Source of the DNA: Bacterioplanoides sp965200585
GTDB taxonomy: Bacteria; Pseudomonadota; Gammaproteobacteria; Pseudomonadales; Oceanobacteraceae
DNA: 64,000 nucleotides
Strand: one strand, 5' to 3'
NCBI RefSeq assembly: GCF_965200585.1
Contig: NZ_OZ241361.1
The translations under genes were made by a program, and so were the position numbers. The notes below the pieces were generated by a model. That model worked only from the letters and a program-made list of their open reading frames with translations, made no database searches and was not told where the DNA came from. Shown here piece after piece: positions 34,872 to 44,129 of this stretch (its first letter is position 1; the number at the start of each line of letters is the position of its first letter).

Positions 34872-34974
34872 AAAGAGCCGATGACTTTTCAAAGCAGCCG
34901 CATGGATGCGGCGGTAGCGCGGCAGGGCCAGGGATGGCCCTTCGGCGCGGCGGCTGAAAAGTGAGCGGCTCTTT
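34872..34974. repeat. Complex nested inverted repeat (element 3)
   Basis: AAAGAGCCG (34872-34880) pairs with 34966-34974, and ACTTTTCA (34884-34891) with 34955-34962, with a 3x3 internal loop. Inside are GCCGCAT-GG-ATGCGGC (34897-34912) and GGGCCA-GGGA-TGGCCC (34925-34940). It shares both tip sequences with elements 1 and 2. It ends 46 bp before the lptE start. Confidence 0.85.
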
Positions 34975-35020
34975 GGTTACGGAGCTGGCTAAATTGTCAG
35001 CCACAAGCAAAGGAAAAACC

Positions 35021-35554
35021 ATGCGTTTTATCATCTGGACTTTAATGCTTTCAATGCTCACCGCCTGCGGCTGGCACCTGCGTGGTGTAACGCCGCTGCC
35101 CAAGGAATATCGCGTTTTATTCCTGCAAAGTCAGGCTGGTAACAGCTTTGATCAGCAGTTAATTCTGCAGCTGGAATTCAACGACGTGTTGCTTACACAG
35201 ACAGCTGCCGATGCACCGGCCATTCTTCAGGTCAACAAAGTTGAAATTGATAAGCGTACGTTATCGGTCAGCAGCTCCGGACGCATTTCTGAATACGAAC
35301 TGAATGGCAGCCTTGATGCCCGCTTAATCCACATAGAACGCAACAGCGAACTACCGATTCAGGTGAAATCACGCCGCCGCTTAACCAACGACATTAATAA
35401 CGTCGGCGGTACTGCCAACGAAGAAGCGGTTCAGCTGAAAGAGATGGAAAAAGATCTGGTACGCAAGCTGATGCGTCGCCTGCAAAACGCTCAGGCAGAT
35501 GCCTTTATTGCGATTCCTGCGGCAAAACCTACCAGCGTACAGGCTCAGCCATGA
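35021..35554 (+). CDS. lptE: LPS-assembly lipoprotein LptE
   Basis: This 177-residue lipoprotein plugs the LptD barrel and helps deliver lipopolysaccharide to the cell surface. The lipobox LSMLTACGW (Cys about residue 16) follows a short signal peptide, MRFIIWTLML. The mature start GWHLRGVTPLPKEYRVLFL is typical. The ATG at 35021, with AAAGGA upstream, gives the signal peptide; the longer frame from 34961 runs through repeat DNA and is rejected. It overlaps holA at ATGA. Confidence 0.94.
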   Translation: MRFIIWTLMLSMLTACGWHLRGVTPLPKEYRVLFLQSQAGNSFDQQLILQLEFNDVLLTQTAADAPAILQVNKVEIDKRTLSVSSSGRISEYELNGSLDARLIHIERNSELPIQVKSRRRLTNDINNVGGTANEEAVQLKEMEKDLVRKLMRRLQNAQADAFIAIPAAKPTSVQAQP

Positions 35555-36555
35555 AGATCCGTCAGGATCAGCTGACAGCCACCTTGCAAAAAGGCTTGGC
35601 ACCCTGTTATCTGGTATCCGGTGACGAGCCGTTACTGGTGATGGAAGCGTGTGATCAGATCCGTATGGCGGCCCGTAAAGCTGGCATCGAAGATCGAGAG
35701 TTATTCCATAGCGAAGCTGGCTTCGACTGGAACAACCTGCGCGAAGAAGCCAACGCCATGTCACTGTTTGCCAGTCGCCGGATTCTAGAAGTCCGCATCC
35801 CTAATGGCAAACCATCCGATAAAGGCAACACTCTGCAGGAGCTGGTCAAACACCCTAATCCGGATAACCTGCTGCTGATTATCTGCCCCCGTATTGATGC
35901 GGCAACACAACGAACGGCCTGGTTTAAAGCGGTTGATAAAGCGGGTGTGTTTTTGCCGGTTTGGCCGATTGAACGCAATCAATACCCCGGCTGGCTTAAA
36001 CGCCGCTTACAAATTGCAGGGTTACAGGCTGAACCCGCAGCGATTGCGGCACTGGCACATCAGACCGAAGGGAACTTACTGGCGGCTGTCCAAGAGGTTG
36101 AGAAGCTGCGCTTGTTAGGTGCCTCAACCATCACAGAAGAAATGATCAACGACGCCATTGGCGACAGCTCTCGGTTTGACGCCTTCAGTCTGGCCGACGC
36201 CTGCTTACTAGGCAAACAAGCCGAAGCCAGCCGCATTTTGTCGCACCTGCGCGGCGAAGGCATTGAGCCGATTATGATCTTAGGGGCATTAACACGTAAA
36301 ATTCGTCAGCTGATCTCGCTTTCCAATACTTCCGGGCAGCAACTGAGCGAAGCGTTTAAGAAAAATAATATCTGGCCCAAACAACAACCCCCTTATAAAA
36401 AAGCCCTGCAACAACTCAGTATTCACGACCTCCACAGCGCGCTGAGAAAAGCGACCGATGTCGATAATGCCGTCAAAGGCAGTGGCGATGACCCTTGGTT
36501 ATTGTTAAGTGAGTTAACCCTGCTGTTAACAAATGTAAAACTGCCAACCAGTTAA
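35551..36555 (+). CDS. holA: DNA polymerase III subunit delta
   Basis: This 334-residue clamp-loader subunit opens the beta clamp. It begins KIRQDQLTATLQKGLAPCYL, with VSGDEPLLVMEACDQIR as the usual N-terminal motif and SSRFDAFSLADACLLGK further on. The order leuS-lptE-holA is conserved in gammaproteobacteria. It starts inside the lptE stop (ATGA). Confidence 0.95.
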   Translation: MKIRQDQLTATLQKGLAPCYLVSGDEPLLVMEACDQIRMAARKAGIEDRELFHSEAGFDWNNLREEANAMSLFASRRILEVRIPNGKPSDKGNTLQELVKHPNPDNLLLIICPRIDAATQRTAWFKAVDKAGVFLPVWPIERNQYPGWLKRRLQIAGLQAEPAAIAALAHQTEGNLLAAVQEVEKLRLLGASTITEEMINDAIGDSSRFDAFSLADACLLGKQAEASRILSHLRGEGIEPIMILGALTRKIRQLISLSNTSGQQLSEAFKKNNIWPKQQPPYKKALQQLSIHDLHSALRKATDVDNAVKGSGDDPWLLLSELTLLLTNVKLPTS

Positions 36556-36875
36556 CTTCAGAAATACACACAAGGCCACATCGAACTATCTCGTTCTGAG
36601 CCATACTAACCCTATACCAGCGGTTTTATGCTGACAGTTTCGAACAAGCAGCCCTAAACAGGCAGCTGATTAAAAACTGAACGAATCCGAAGACCTGTCT
36701 AACAGGACAATACGAGTCATAAGCGTGAAGCAGTGCTCATTCCTTCGTCAATGAGCTGACAATTTTGGTCACCTTATGTCAAAGTAAGACTATCGATATA
36801 GCTAATTTGCTAAACTAAATTGAGTCAGCAGTGACTAAATAACACTCTGATCTCAGAATAAAGGGGTAAACATCA
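36556..36875. other. Intergenic region with no recognised content
   Basis: The 320 bp between holA and the next gene hold no credible ORF, RNA gene or long repeat that I can see, only a small CCTGT/ACAGG hairpin near 36695. AT-rich DNA near 36765-36800 probably holds the promoter of the downstream gene. Confidence 0.4.
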
Positions 36876-37472
36876 ATGAATAGTACAGCAGCAGGTCAGC
36901 AGAATGCTGACTTGGTTTGGGATCTTCACACCCTGAACCAACACCAACGAGCCATGGATTTTGTTAAACAATTTGAAAACCGCTTATGTGTGTTTTCCGG
37001 CTCAGTGAAGCAGCTGTACACCAACTACAGCATCTTCTTCCCGGAAGAAGCAGACCGCCAGATGGTGATTCTGCCGGATCCTTATGCTTTTCATGATACC
37101 TTCAGTCACCTGAATGCCGGTGCAGTACAATCCACCGGGTTACACGTTATTCCGGGCAACCTGATTGGTAAACAAGGGTTGTATCTGGTGATTTCGCATA
37201 AGAATAAGAATGTACGTTCTGTTCCGATTCCTTTCCAGGAAGGCATGCGCCAGATTCTGCGTCGTTCTAACAGCGAAGATCCATTTCTGCCAGTACTGAT
37301 GAAAGGTGATCTGCGTGAGTTTAATGACAAGCTGCCATGTCTGCACCTGAACCGTTTACGCCTGAGCGAGCTGAAATCCTTATCCAGCCTTGAGCGTGAA
37401 GGTATCCGTACAGTAATCACTGATAAGCTGATGGCTCTGTATCAGGAATCTACCGCACTGAATCTGGCCTAA
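36876..37472 (+). CDS. Conserved-looking protein of unknown function
   Basis: I do not recognise this 198-residue soluble protein. It has no signal peptide, membrane segment or known motif. The middle is strand-rich (GLHVIPGNLIGKQGLYLVIS) and the C-terminus helical and charged (LRLSELKSLSSLEREGIRTV). AAAGGGG lies upstream of the ATG. It converges on an epimerase gene with an 8-bp gap. Codon use and GC match its neighbours, so it is likely a real native gene. Confidence 0.7.
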   Translation: MNSTAAGQQNADLVWDLHTLNQHQRAMDFVKQFENRLCVFSGSVKQLYTNYSIFFPEEADRQMVILPDPYAFHDTFSHLNAGAVQSTGLHVIPGNLIGKQGLYLVISHKNKNVRSVPIPFQEGMRQILRRSNSEDPFLPVLMKGDLREFNDKLPCLHLNRLRLSELKSLSSLEREGIRTVITDKLMALYQESTALNLA

Positions 37473-37480
37473 TCTGCTGC

Positions 37481-38323
37481 TCAGGATTCTTCAACCCGGT
37501 AGTATTTCTGAAGCAGGCGCCCCAACCCCTGGCGCCAGGCTTTCGGCTTAATACCAAAGGTATGAAAAATCCGGGTATTGTCAGACGATGCCGCCCATGG
37601 AGAAGGCATCATCCCCCCTTCCTGAGATCCAAGCTCCGCCTTCGAGAAATCTTCATACTGACTGGCTAACGCCATCAGAGCCTCGGCAAAGCCAAACGCC
37701 GATACCGCTTCAACGCCACTGAAATGATACGTGCCGAATAAGTCATCGCTGCATGCCAGTTGCCGCAGAATGGCAAACAACACATCGGCGACATCATCCG
37801 CCAGTGTCGGGTCAAATAAACGTTGCATATCGACGTGCATCGGTTCCTGTACACGGGCTTTTGCCAGTAACTGACTGGCAAAATCGTCATTTTGTAACGC
37901 TAATAATTGGCCGCTACGTACAATGACATGGCGCTCATTGTCACGCACTCTGGCTTCCAGTGCCTGTAATTGTGCCGCATATTCAGTCTCGGCAAACTGC
38001 TCGTCATCTTCCTTCACCGTGCCATCAGAGCGATAACCAAACAGCGCCAGAGACGACAGATAAATCACTCCGGCATCCATCTCACGTGCACGTTCTAACC
38101 AGAATTCTACCTGCGCCGGGTCAAGCGACTCCGTCAGAGAAGGAATAATCACAAAAAACGGTTGTCCGGAAGACGACGCCGGGAGTTTGTCCTGACTCTC
38201 CAGAGCAATACTCTGATACATCAACCCCTGGGACGTTAAATTCCGCACTAAATGTTGGCCAACGGGTTGATCAGCACCAATCACATAGGTTTGAAACGCA
38301 CTGCTGCTCACGGCATATTCCAA
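37481..38323 (-). CDS. Sugar-nucleotide epimerase/reductase-like protein (RmlD-like SDR)
   Basis: This 280-residue protein has an extended-SDR Rossmann fold, although the glycine loop is changed to GADQPVGQHLV. Other marks are VIYLSSLALFGY and RSGQLLALQND. It resembles RmlD/dTDP-4-dehydrorhamnose reductase but lacks a clear YxxxK, so catalysis is uncertain. A GTG four codons in (38311) is an alternative start. It is followed by an unrelated plus-strand gene. Confidence 0.75.
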   Translation of the reverse strand: MEYAVSSSAFQTYVIGADQPVGQHLVRNLTSQGLMYQSIALESQDKLPASSSGQPFFVIIPSLTESLDPAQVEFWLERAREMDAGVIYLSSLALFGYRSDGTVKEDDEQFAETEYAAQLQALEARVRDNERHVIVRSGQLLALQNDDFASQLLAKARVQEPMHVDMQRLFDPTLADDVADVLFAILRQLACSDDLFGTYHFSGVEAVSAFGFAEALMALASQYEDFSKAELGSQEGGMMPSPWAASSDNTRIFHTFGIKPKAWRQGLGRLLQKYYRVEES

Positions 38324-38399
38324 TAAAACGACAACAAAGTTGCACCATAACCACGTGGCTTGTGTGGGTCAATCGACATTCTTTACTAACAACCGAATA

Positions 38400-38777
38400 T
38401 TACCCCAGCGCGATTCGGGTTATTTCGTCCTGATTCCGCAACGCGTCCTGTTTAGAAGGAAACATCTGCACATCATTCAGCGTGATCAATAACACCCGGC
38501 CATCACTGAGACCGACATAGCCTGCGCGATGCTCTTGCAGATAACCATCAGAGTGGCTCAGCTGAAATGGTTCAGGAATCGTAACACTGCGAATCAAACC
38601 ATTGCCAAGTTCATCCGCCACATCATCCAAACGGGCAAACAGCGCCAGAGCATCGTCACTGATTGCCAGTACCTGACCATTTACCAGACAGGCAAGGTCA
38701 ACGGCTTTGCCAGAAGCCAAGTGCCCCTGATGTACTTCCCGAATAAGGTCCGAACTGTTTTCTATTAACATAATCAT
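38400..38777 (-). CDS. Small protein of unknown function
   Basis: This 125-residue protein is not recognised. It has no export signal and shows three short strand-like parts (AVDLACLVNGQVLAISDDAL; DGRVLLITLNDVQMF). It is divergent from the peroxiredoxin gene across 171 bp. The reading frame is clean and the codon use normal. Confidence 0.6.
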   Translation of the reverse strand: MIMLIENSSDLIREVHQGHLASGKAVDLACLVNGQVLAISDDALALFARLDDVADELGNGLIRSVTIPEPFQLSHSDGYLQEHRAGYVGLSDGRVLLITLNDVQMFPSKQDALRNQDEITRIALG

Positions 38778-38948
38778 CTGCTCTGTGTATTGTCAGAGCG
38801 AGTATACCCGAGCTCGGGTCACTGCCACACAATCAATAACAAAAAACTAATAAATACATTTAAACAATTAATTTTCGCAATCCATGATTTTTGGGCCATA
38901 CTAGATCCATCGAATCAGGACACACTATTACTCAAAGGGGAAACAACC

Positions 38949-39686
38949 ATGTCTGCATTTGAAAATAAAGAAGGCCAAACCGTACCAAGCGTCAGCTGGC
39001 CAACTCGTGTAGGTGACGATTGGGTGACAGTAACCAGCGACGAAATCTTCAAAGGTCGTACCGTTGCTCTGTTTTCTTTACCAGGCGCATTTACACCAAC
39101 CTGTTCCAGCACTCATTTACCACGCTACAACGAGTTAGCTAAAGTGTTCGCGGACAATGGCGTTGACGAAATTGTTTGTGTCAGTGTTAACGATACCTTT
39201 GTGATGAATGCCTGGGCGGCGGATCAGGAATGTGAAAACATTCGTATGATCCCGGACGGTAACGGTGAATTCACCGAAGGTATGGGCTTGTTAGTCGACA
39301 AAGCGGACTTAGGTTTTGGCAAACGCAGCTGGCGTTACAGCATGCTGGTTAAAGATGGCGTGGTCGACAAAATGTTTATTGAGCCACAAAAGCCAGGCGA
39401 CCCGTTTGAGGTATCCGATGCTGATACCATGCTGGAGTACATCAATCCAAACGCTGAGAAGCCACAGTCGATTGCGGTTGTGACCAAGCCTGGTTGCCCA
39501 TTCTGCCAGAAGGCTAAAGCCGACCTGAAAGATGCTGGCCTGGAGTTTGAAGAAGTACTGATGGGTCGTGACGCAACCCTGACCACCTTACGTGCTATGA
39601 GCGGCCGTGAAACCGTTCCTCAGGTATTTATTGGTGGTAAACACATTGGTGGCAGCGAAGAGCTGGCAGACTACCTGAAAGCGTAA
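38949..39686 (+). CDS. Hybrid peroxiredoxin-glutaredoxin (PGdx)
   Basis: This 245-residue fused enzyme reduces hydrogen peroxide and alkyl peroxides with glutathione. The N-terminal Prx5-type domain has GAFTPTCSSTHLP with the peroxidatic cysteine, and the C-terminal glutaredoxin domain has KPGCPFCQKAKADL (CPFC). The ATG at 38949 is preceded by AAAGGGG; the longer frame from 38790 lacks support. The upstream divergent region contains CATACT as a possible -10. It adds to the oxidative-stress theme of the window but is not near the light locus. Confidence 0.93.
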   Translation: MSAFENKEGQTVPSVSWPTRVGDDWVTVTSDEIFKGRTVALFSLPGAFTPTCSSTHLPRYNELAKVFADNGVDEIVCVSVNDTFVMNAWAADQECENIRMIPDGNGEFTEGMGLLVDKADLGFGKRSWRYSMLVKDGVVDKMFIEPQKPGDPFEVSDADTMLEYINPNAEKPQSIAVVTKPGCPFCQKAKADLKDAGLEFEEVLMGRDATLTTLRAMSGRETVPQVFIGGKHIGGSEELADYLKA

Positions 39687-39698
39687 ACCGCCATTGAT

Positions 39699-39717
39699 TC
39701 AGGGCCTCAGGCCCTGA
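39699..39717. terminator. Possible bidirectional terminator hairpin
   Basis: TCAGGGCC and GGCCCTGA form a perfect 8-bp stem with a 3-base loop between convergent genes (39686 and 39726). No U-tract follows on either strand, so intrinsic termination is uncertain. Confidence 0.4.
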
Positions 39718-39725
39718 TAGCAGCC

Positions 39726-40826
39726 TCAGAGCGCCTCTTCGCTAAAAAGAGACAGCTCCTGAGGCTCTGCTTTTACACGATTCCGCCCTTCTCGTTTCGC
39801 TTCATACAATAAGCAGTCCGCCCGGTTTAACAATGTCCCAACCGGCTCGCCATCATGGTACTGAACCACACCAATGGATACCGTCATCGGAATACTCACT
39901 TCAGCGTAATGCTGCCCGGCAACCCGGATACGAATACGCTCAAGTACCTGTAAGGCATCATCCAGCGCCACACCATTAAGCAACAAAACAAACTCTTCGC
40001 CACCATAACGTGCTGCCACATCAATTTCGCGCACCGAACGTTTTAATAACACCGCCAGCTCGATCAGAACCTGATCACCGATCCGATGCCCGTGTAAATC
40101 GTTAATCTGCTTAAAGTGATCAATATCAACAAATGCCAGAACAAACGGTGAGCCATCACGATCCGATAACGCCTGCTGCTTTTCCAGCGCCTGTAATAAA
40201 TAACGGCGGTTGTACAAACCGGTTAGTTCATCTGTCACGGCCAGCTCTTCAATCCGTACCAAAGCGCGCCGGAGTTCTCGATTTTTCTGCCGGTATGCGT
40301 CCCGCAGCAAGGTGAATTCTTTACCAATAACCGCATACACCATAATGCAGGCCAGAAACACAATGCCGAGCAGCCACTCCATTTCCAGTGCCCAGACCGG
40401 CTGCTGACTGTAATGAAAATAGCCGACCACACCGATATAACCGACCAGAACCCACAAACATACCCCAAGGTATTCCCTGCCATTTAAACGGAAAACACCA
40501 AACGGCATCACCACCAGATAAGCAATGGTCCAGGCAGGTCGTAATTCGTTTGAGAAGAGTAACATCAGTGTGATAAAGCCGATGCCCAATACCATAAAAG
40601 GAATCATCAGGCTCGGATCCGGGTAGCGTCTGCTGTATCCGGATACCACCAGAAACAGCAGTCCACCATGAAGACACCAGTAGCCCAGCAGTAATAGCAC
40701 GAGCTCACGGATGCTTAATTGTGTCAGTCCGAAAAAATAACTGATAGCAAACAGCGCGCTGAACAACATGGCAACAGCGGCTGCATGCGTATGGCGGCGA
40801 ATGATATCTCGTTGAAGTTGCTCCAC
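39726..40826 (-). CDS. Membrane diguanylate cyclase (GGDEF)
   Basis: This 366-residue protein has about six N-terminal membrane segments (residues 15-170, for example LVLLLLGYWCLHGGLLFLVV) and a C-terminal GGDEF domain with AARYGGEEFVLLLNG, an active-site GGEEF. It should make cyclic di-GMP. An RxxD inhibitory site is not obvious. No EAL domain is present. It lies 83 bp downstream of glpK on the same strand, probably as a separate unit. Confidence 0.92.
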   Translation of the reverse strand: MEQLQRDIIRRHTHAAAVAMLFSALFAISYFFGLTQLSIRELVLLLLGYWCLHGGLLFLVVSGYSRRYPDPSLMIPFMVLGIGFITLMLLFSNELRPAWTIAYLVVMPFGVFRLNGREYLGVCLWVLVGYIGVVGYFHYSQQPVWALEMEWLLGIVFLACIMVYAVIGKEFTLLRDAYRQKNRELRRALVRIEELAVTDELTGLYNRRYLLQALEKQQALSDRDGSPFVLAFVDIDHFKQINDLHGHRIGDQVLIELAVLLKRSVREIDVAARYGGEEFVLLLNGVALDDALQVLERIRIRVAGQHYAEVSIPMTVSIGVVQYHDGEPVGTLLNRADCLLYEAKREGRNRVKAEPQELSLFSEEAL

Positions 40827-40909
40827 ACCGATTCCCTGTGCACAAGAACAAAACGCCGATTATAGAGATTAAACAACAAACAGCTATGACTCAGTCCATA
40901 AAGTCATGA

Positions 40910-42397
40910 TTAATGTTGTACCCGCACCCGCTCAACGGCATCCAGCCAGCCCTGATAAAGACGCTCTCTGACACTCTCTTGCTGCTGCGAAACAAACTCA
41001 CGCTCATGGCGCCAGAATTCAGCTAATTCTTCCAGGCTGTCGTAGATACCCACCTGTAAACCGGCCAATAACGCAGCGCCCAGCGCGGTGGTTTCAGTCA
41101 CTTGTGGCCGTGTGATCGGCATAGCCAGTGTGTCTGACAAAAACTGCATCAGCCAGTCATTAACAACCATGCCACCATCGACCCGCAAGGTTTCCGGTTT
41201 GACTCCGTCTTCTGCCATGGCTTCCAGCAGATCACGGGTCTGATAACACACCGCCTGCAGCCCGGCGGTGACAATCTCTTTAATACCGGTATCCCGGGTC
41301 AGCCCCATAATCGCGCCCTTGGCCTGAGGATCCCAGTAAGGGGCGCCTAACCCGGCAAAGGCTGGTACCATATACACCGGATTGTCATAGCCGGTTGCTT
41401 CAGCCAGAGGCTGGCTGTCTTTGGCATTATCAATCAAGTGCAAACCATCCCGGATCCATTGAATGGTGGCCCCCGCCATAAAAATGGAGCCTTCTAAGGC
41501 ATAGGTGGTTTCGCCATTAATGCGATAGCCCACGGTGGTTAATAAGCGGTTTTTTGATTGCAAGGCTTCTGAGCCGGTATTCATCACCATAAAGCAACCG
41601 GTGCCATAAGTGCTTTTGGCCATGCCGGGCTGAAAGCAGGCCTGTCCTACTAACGCAGCTTGCTGATCACCGGCGATGCCACCAATAGTAATTTCGGCAC
41701 CCAACAACTCCGCCTCACTGCGCCCAAAGTCGGCCACACTGTCGTTAACCTCTGGCAACATGGCAGCGGGAACCCGGAAGATCGCTAACAGTTCGTCATC
41801 CCATTGCTGGGTATGAATATTGAACAACAGCGTGCGGGAGGCATTGGTGGCATCGGTCTGATGGCTGCGACCCGCCGTCAGCTGCCACAACAGATAACTA
41901 TCGACGGTGCCGAATGCCAGCTCGCCCTGTTCAGCACGCTGTCGTGCGCCATCCACATGATCCAGAATCCAGGCAATCTTACTGGCGGAAAAGTACGGAT
42001 CCAGCAGCAGCCCGGTTTTCTCCGTCACCCGTTGTTCTAAGCCAGCTTGCTGCTTTAATGCCGCACACTGTTCCGCGGTACGGCGATCCTGCCAGACAAT
42101 CGCCGGGTAAATGGTCTCACCGGTTTGCCGATCCCAGACCAGAGTGGTTTCACGCTGATTAGTAATCCCGATTGCAGCAATATCCGTGGCAGCACAGGCT
42201 GCTTCTGCAATCGCATGGCGCGCACTGGACAAGGTGCTGTGCCAGATTTCAGCCGGATCATGTTCTACCCAACCCGGTTGTGGAAAATGCTGGGTAAATT
42301 CCTGCTGACCGGTGGCGAGAATTTCCCCACGCTCTGAAAACACAATCGCCCGGGAACTGGTAGTTCCCTGATCCAGGCTAAGCAAATAACGTGGCAT
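40910..42397 (-). CDS. glpK: Glycerol kinase
   Basis: This 495-residue FGGY kinase makes glycerol-3-phosphate from glycerol. It shows SLDQGTTSSRAIVFSERG at the N-terminus, TNQRETTLVWDRQTGE for the substrate site, and GLGAPYWDPQAKGAIMGLTR. No glpF or glpD is in the window. The gene is divergent from the Aer-like receptor. Confidence 0.96.
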   Translation of the reverse strand: MPRYLLSLDQGTTSSRAIVFSERGEILATGQQEFTQHFPQPGWVEHDPAEIWHSTLSSARHAIAEAACAATDIAAIGITNQRETTLVWDRQTGETIYPAIVWQDRRTAEQCAALKQQAGLEQRVTEKTGLLLDPYFSASKIAWILDHVDGARQRAEQGELAFGTVDSYLLWQLTAGRSHQTDATNASRTLLFNIHTQQWDDELLAIFRVPAAMLPEVNDSVADFGRSEAELLGAEITIGGIAGDQQAALVGQACFQPGMAKSTYGTGCFMVMNTGSEALQSKNRLLTTVGYRINGETTYALEGSIFMAGATIQWIRDGLHLIDNAKDSQPLAEATGYDNPVYMVPAFAGLGAPYWDPQAKGAIMGLTRDTGIKEIVTAGLQAVCYQTRDLLEAMAEDGVKPETLRVDGGMVVNDWLMQFLSDTLAMPITRPQVTETTALGAALLAGLQVGIYDSLEELAEFWRHEREFVSQQQESVRERLYQGWLDAVERVRVQH

Positions 42398-42538
42398 GAA
42401 TGGCTTCCTCTTTTATTATTATCCACATACATATCGGTGATTACCTGCATGGTACTCGATCGGTCATTTATGTCGATCATTCAGCAAGCCAGCTTGGTTG
42501 AGCTACACTTTCAGAATGTTCAAAAAGTGAGCAATACA

Positions 42539-44089
42539 ATGAGAAATAATCAACCGGTGACCCAACAGGAAGTCAAACTCAAAGCAGGTTGCCATCTGGT
42601 GTCATCCACCAACCAGAAAGGTGTAATTACTCATTGCAACCAGCACTTTATTGATATCAGTGGTTTTGACCGGGATGAACTGATTGGCTCACCACACAAT
42701 CTGGTCAGGCATCCGGATATGCCCGCAGCGGCCTTCGAAGATATGTGGCAAACGCTGAAGGCGGGCAATCACTGGATTGGACTGGTGAAAAACCGTACCA
42801 AAAACGGTGATCATTACTGGGTCGATGCCTATGTCACGCCGTTATACGACCAGGGAGACGTGGTTGGTTACGAATCGGTGCGGGTAATCCCCACAACGGA
42901 ACAGGTTCGCCGCGCCGAGCTGGCCTATCGTCGTATCAATCAAGGAAAAAAAGCCATTCCGGGGCGGCGTTATCTTAAATCCCTGATGTATTTTCTGGTG
43001 CCCTGGCTGATCGCCCTGATCAGCTCAGCCATCAGCACCGCACCAGTTTGGTTAACCCTGTTGATACTGTTAATGGGAACCGTATCGTTCAGCACCAATC
43101 GCCGTTTATTTAATAACATCAGCCAGGCCACTCAAACCATCAGCAATAACGACCTGATGACCTGGATCTATACCGGCAGAACGGATGCTTGTGGTGATAT
43201 TCAGTTTACCCTGCATACTCTGGAGCGACGTTTACAAACCGTACTGGTACGAATTGCCGATAACTCAGACATGCTGCTGCAAACCACATCAACAACCGTT
43301 GCGGTATCCAAGGAAACCCTGCAACGTGTTCGTCAGCAGCACACGTATACCCAGCAGGTGGAACAAACCAGCCAGCAGATTGTTCAGGCTGCAACGGATT
43401 TACAAGACAACAGCAGTCAGTCTGGTGATGCCAGTCACAAAGCTGCCCAAACAGCCCAGCAGGGTGAACAGGAAGTTGCAGTGATGGTTAACCAGACCAA
43501 CAGCCTGCAGCAGGAACTGAAAACCACCGCGGACGCCATTGGCGCACTGGCCCAGGAGACTCAGGCAGTGAACCGTTTCCTGCAGGCGATTACTGAAATT
43601 GCTGAACAAACCAACTTACTGGCGCTGAATGCCGCCATTGAAGCTGCGCGCGCCGGCGAGCAAGGTCGTGGTTTTGCCGTGGTTGCTGATGAAGTCCGTA
43701 ATCTGGCTCAACGCACACAGGAATCAGCCGGAGAAATTCAGACCATTGTAAATGGTTTAAACCAGCACAGTGATCACGCGGTCGAAGCGATGAACAAAGG
43801 CCTGCAGTCAACCAGTAACACCCTGCAGAAAGCGCATGAAGTGACGGAAGTATTCGCCACCATCCGCACTGAACTTGGCATGATTCATCAACTGAGCAAC
43901 TCCAACAGTAGCGCGGTGTTGCAACAAAATCAGGCCGCCAATGATATCGGCAATAACCTGCAGCAATTAGAAGCGCTATCGGATGAAGCCGAAACCATGG
44001 CAGAGGATATGAATCAGCACTGCGAACAGCTTTCACAACTGATGCGTGCGCAAGGCAATATTATTCGTCGCTTCCAACAAGGACTATGA
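42539..44089 (+). CDS. Aer-like PAS methyl-accepting chemotaxis protein
   Basis: This 516-residue receptor has an N-terminal PAS domain (about residues 20-120; THCNQHFIDISGFDRDELIG, WIGLVKNRTKNGDHYW), a membrane hairpin (YFLVPWLIALISSAISTAPV) and a signalling domain with the canonical tip NLLALNAAIEAARAGEQGRG. The PAS domain and membrane hairpin without a periplasmic domain match Aer, which senses redox or oxygen through FAD. The ATG at 42539 is chosen because the PAS-proximal N-terminus then has normal length; upstream starts add an unconserved tail. It could feed the chemotaxis system encoded at 55-64 kb. Confidence 0.88.
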   Translation: MRNNQPVTQQEVKLKAGCHLVSSTNQKGVITHCNQHFIDISGFDRDELIGSPHNLVRHPDMPAAAFEDMWQTLKAGNHWIGLVKNRTKNGDHYWVDAYVTPLYDQGDVVGYESVRVIPTTEQVRRAELAYRRINQGKKAIPGRRYLKSLMYFLVPWLIALISSAISTAPVWLTLLILLMGTVSFSTNRRLFNNISQATQTISNNDLMTWIYTGRTDACGDIQFTLHTLERRLQTVLVRIADNSDMLLQTTSTTVAVSKETLQRVRQQHTYTQQVEQTSQQIVQAATDLQDNSSQSGDASHKAAQTAQQGEQEVAVMVNQTNSLQQELKTTADAIGALAQETQAVNRFLQAITEIAEQTNLLALNAAIEAARAGEQGRGFAVVADEVRNLAQRTQESAGEIQTIVNGLNQHSDHAVEAMNKGLQSTSNTLQKAHEVTEVFATIRTELGMIHQLSNSNSSAVLQQNQAANDIGNNLQQLEALSDEAETMAEDMNQHCEQLSQLMRAQGNIIRRFQQGL

Positions 44090-44129
44090 GTGTTTAACAT
44101 AGCTTCTCTATTAAAGCTGAGATTTACTC

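Larger units (their letters stand above)
34710..35020. other. Intergenic region with two complex repeats between leuS and lptE
   Basis: The 311-bp gap is nearly filled by two structured repeats (34734-34843 and 34872-34974), separated by 28 bp. No ORF here looks real. A SD-like AAAGGA lies just before lptE. Confidence 0.7.

Noticed and set aside
34782..34964. Open frame spanning repeat elements 2 and 3
   Set aside because: Its sequence is explained by the inverted repeats and it lacks a ribosome site.
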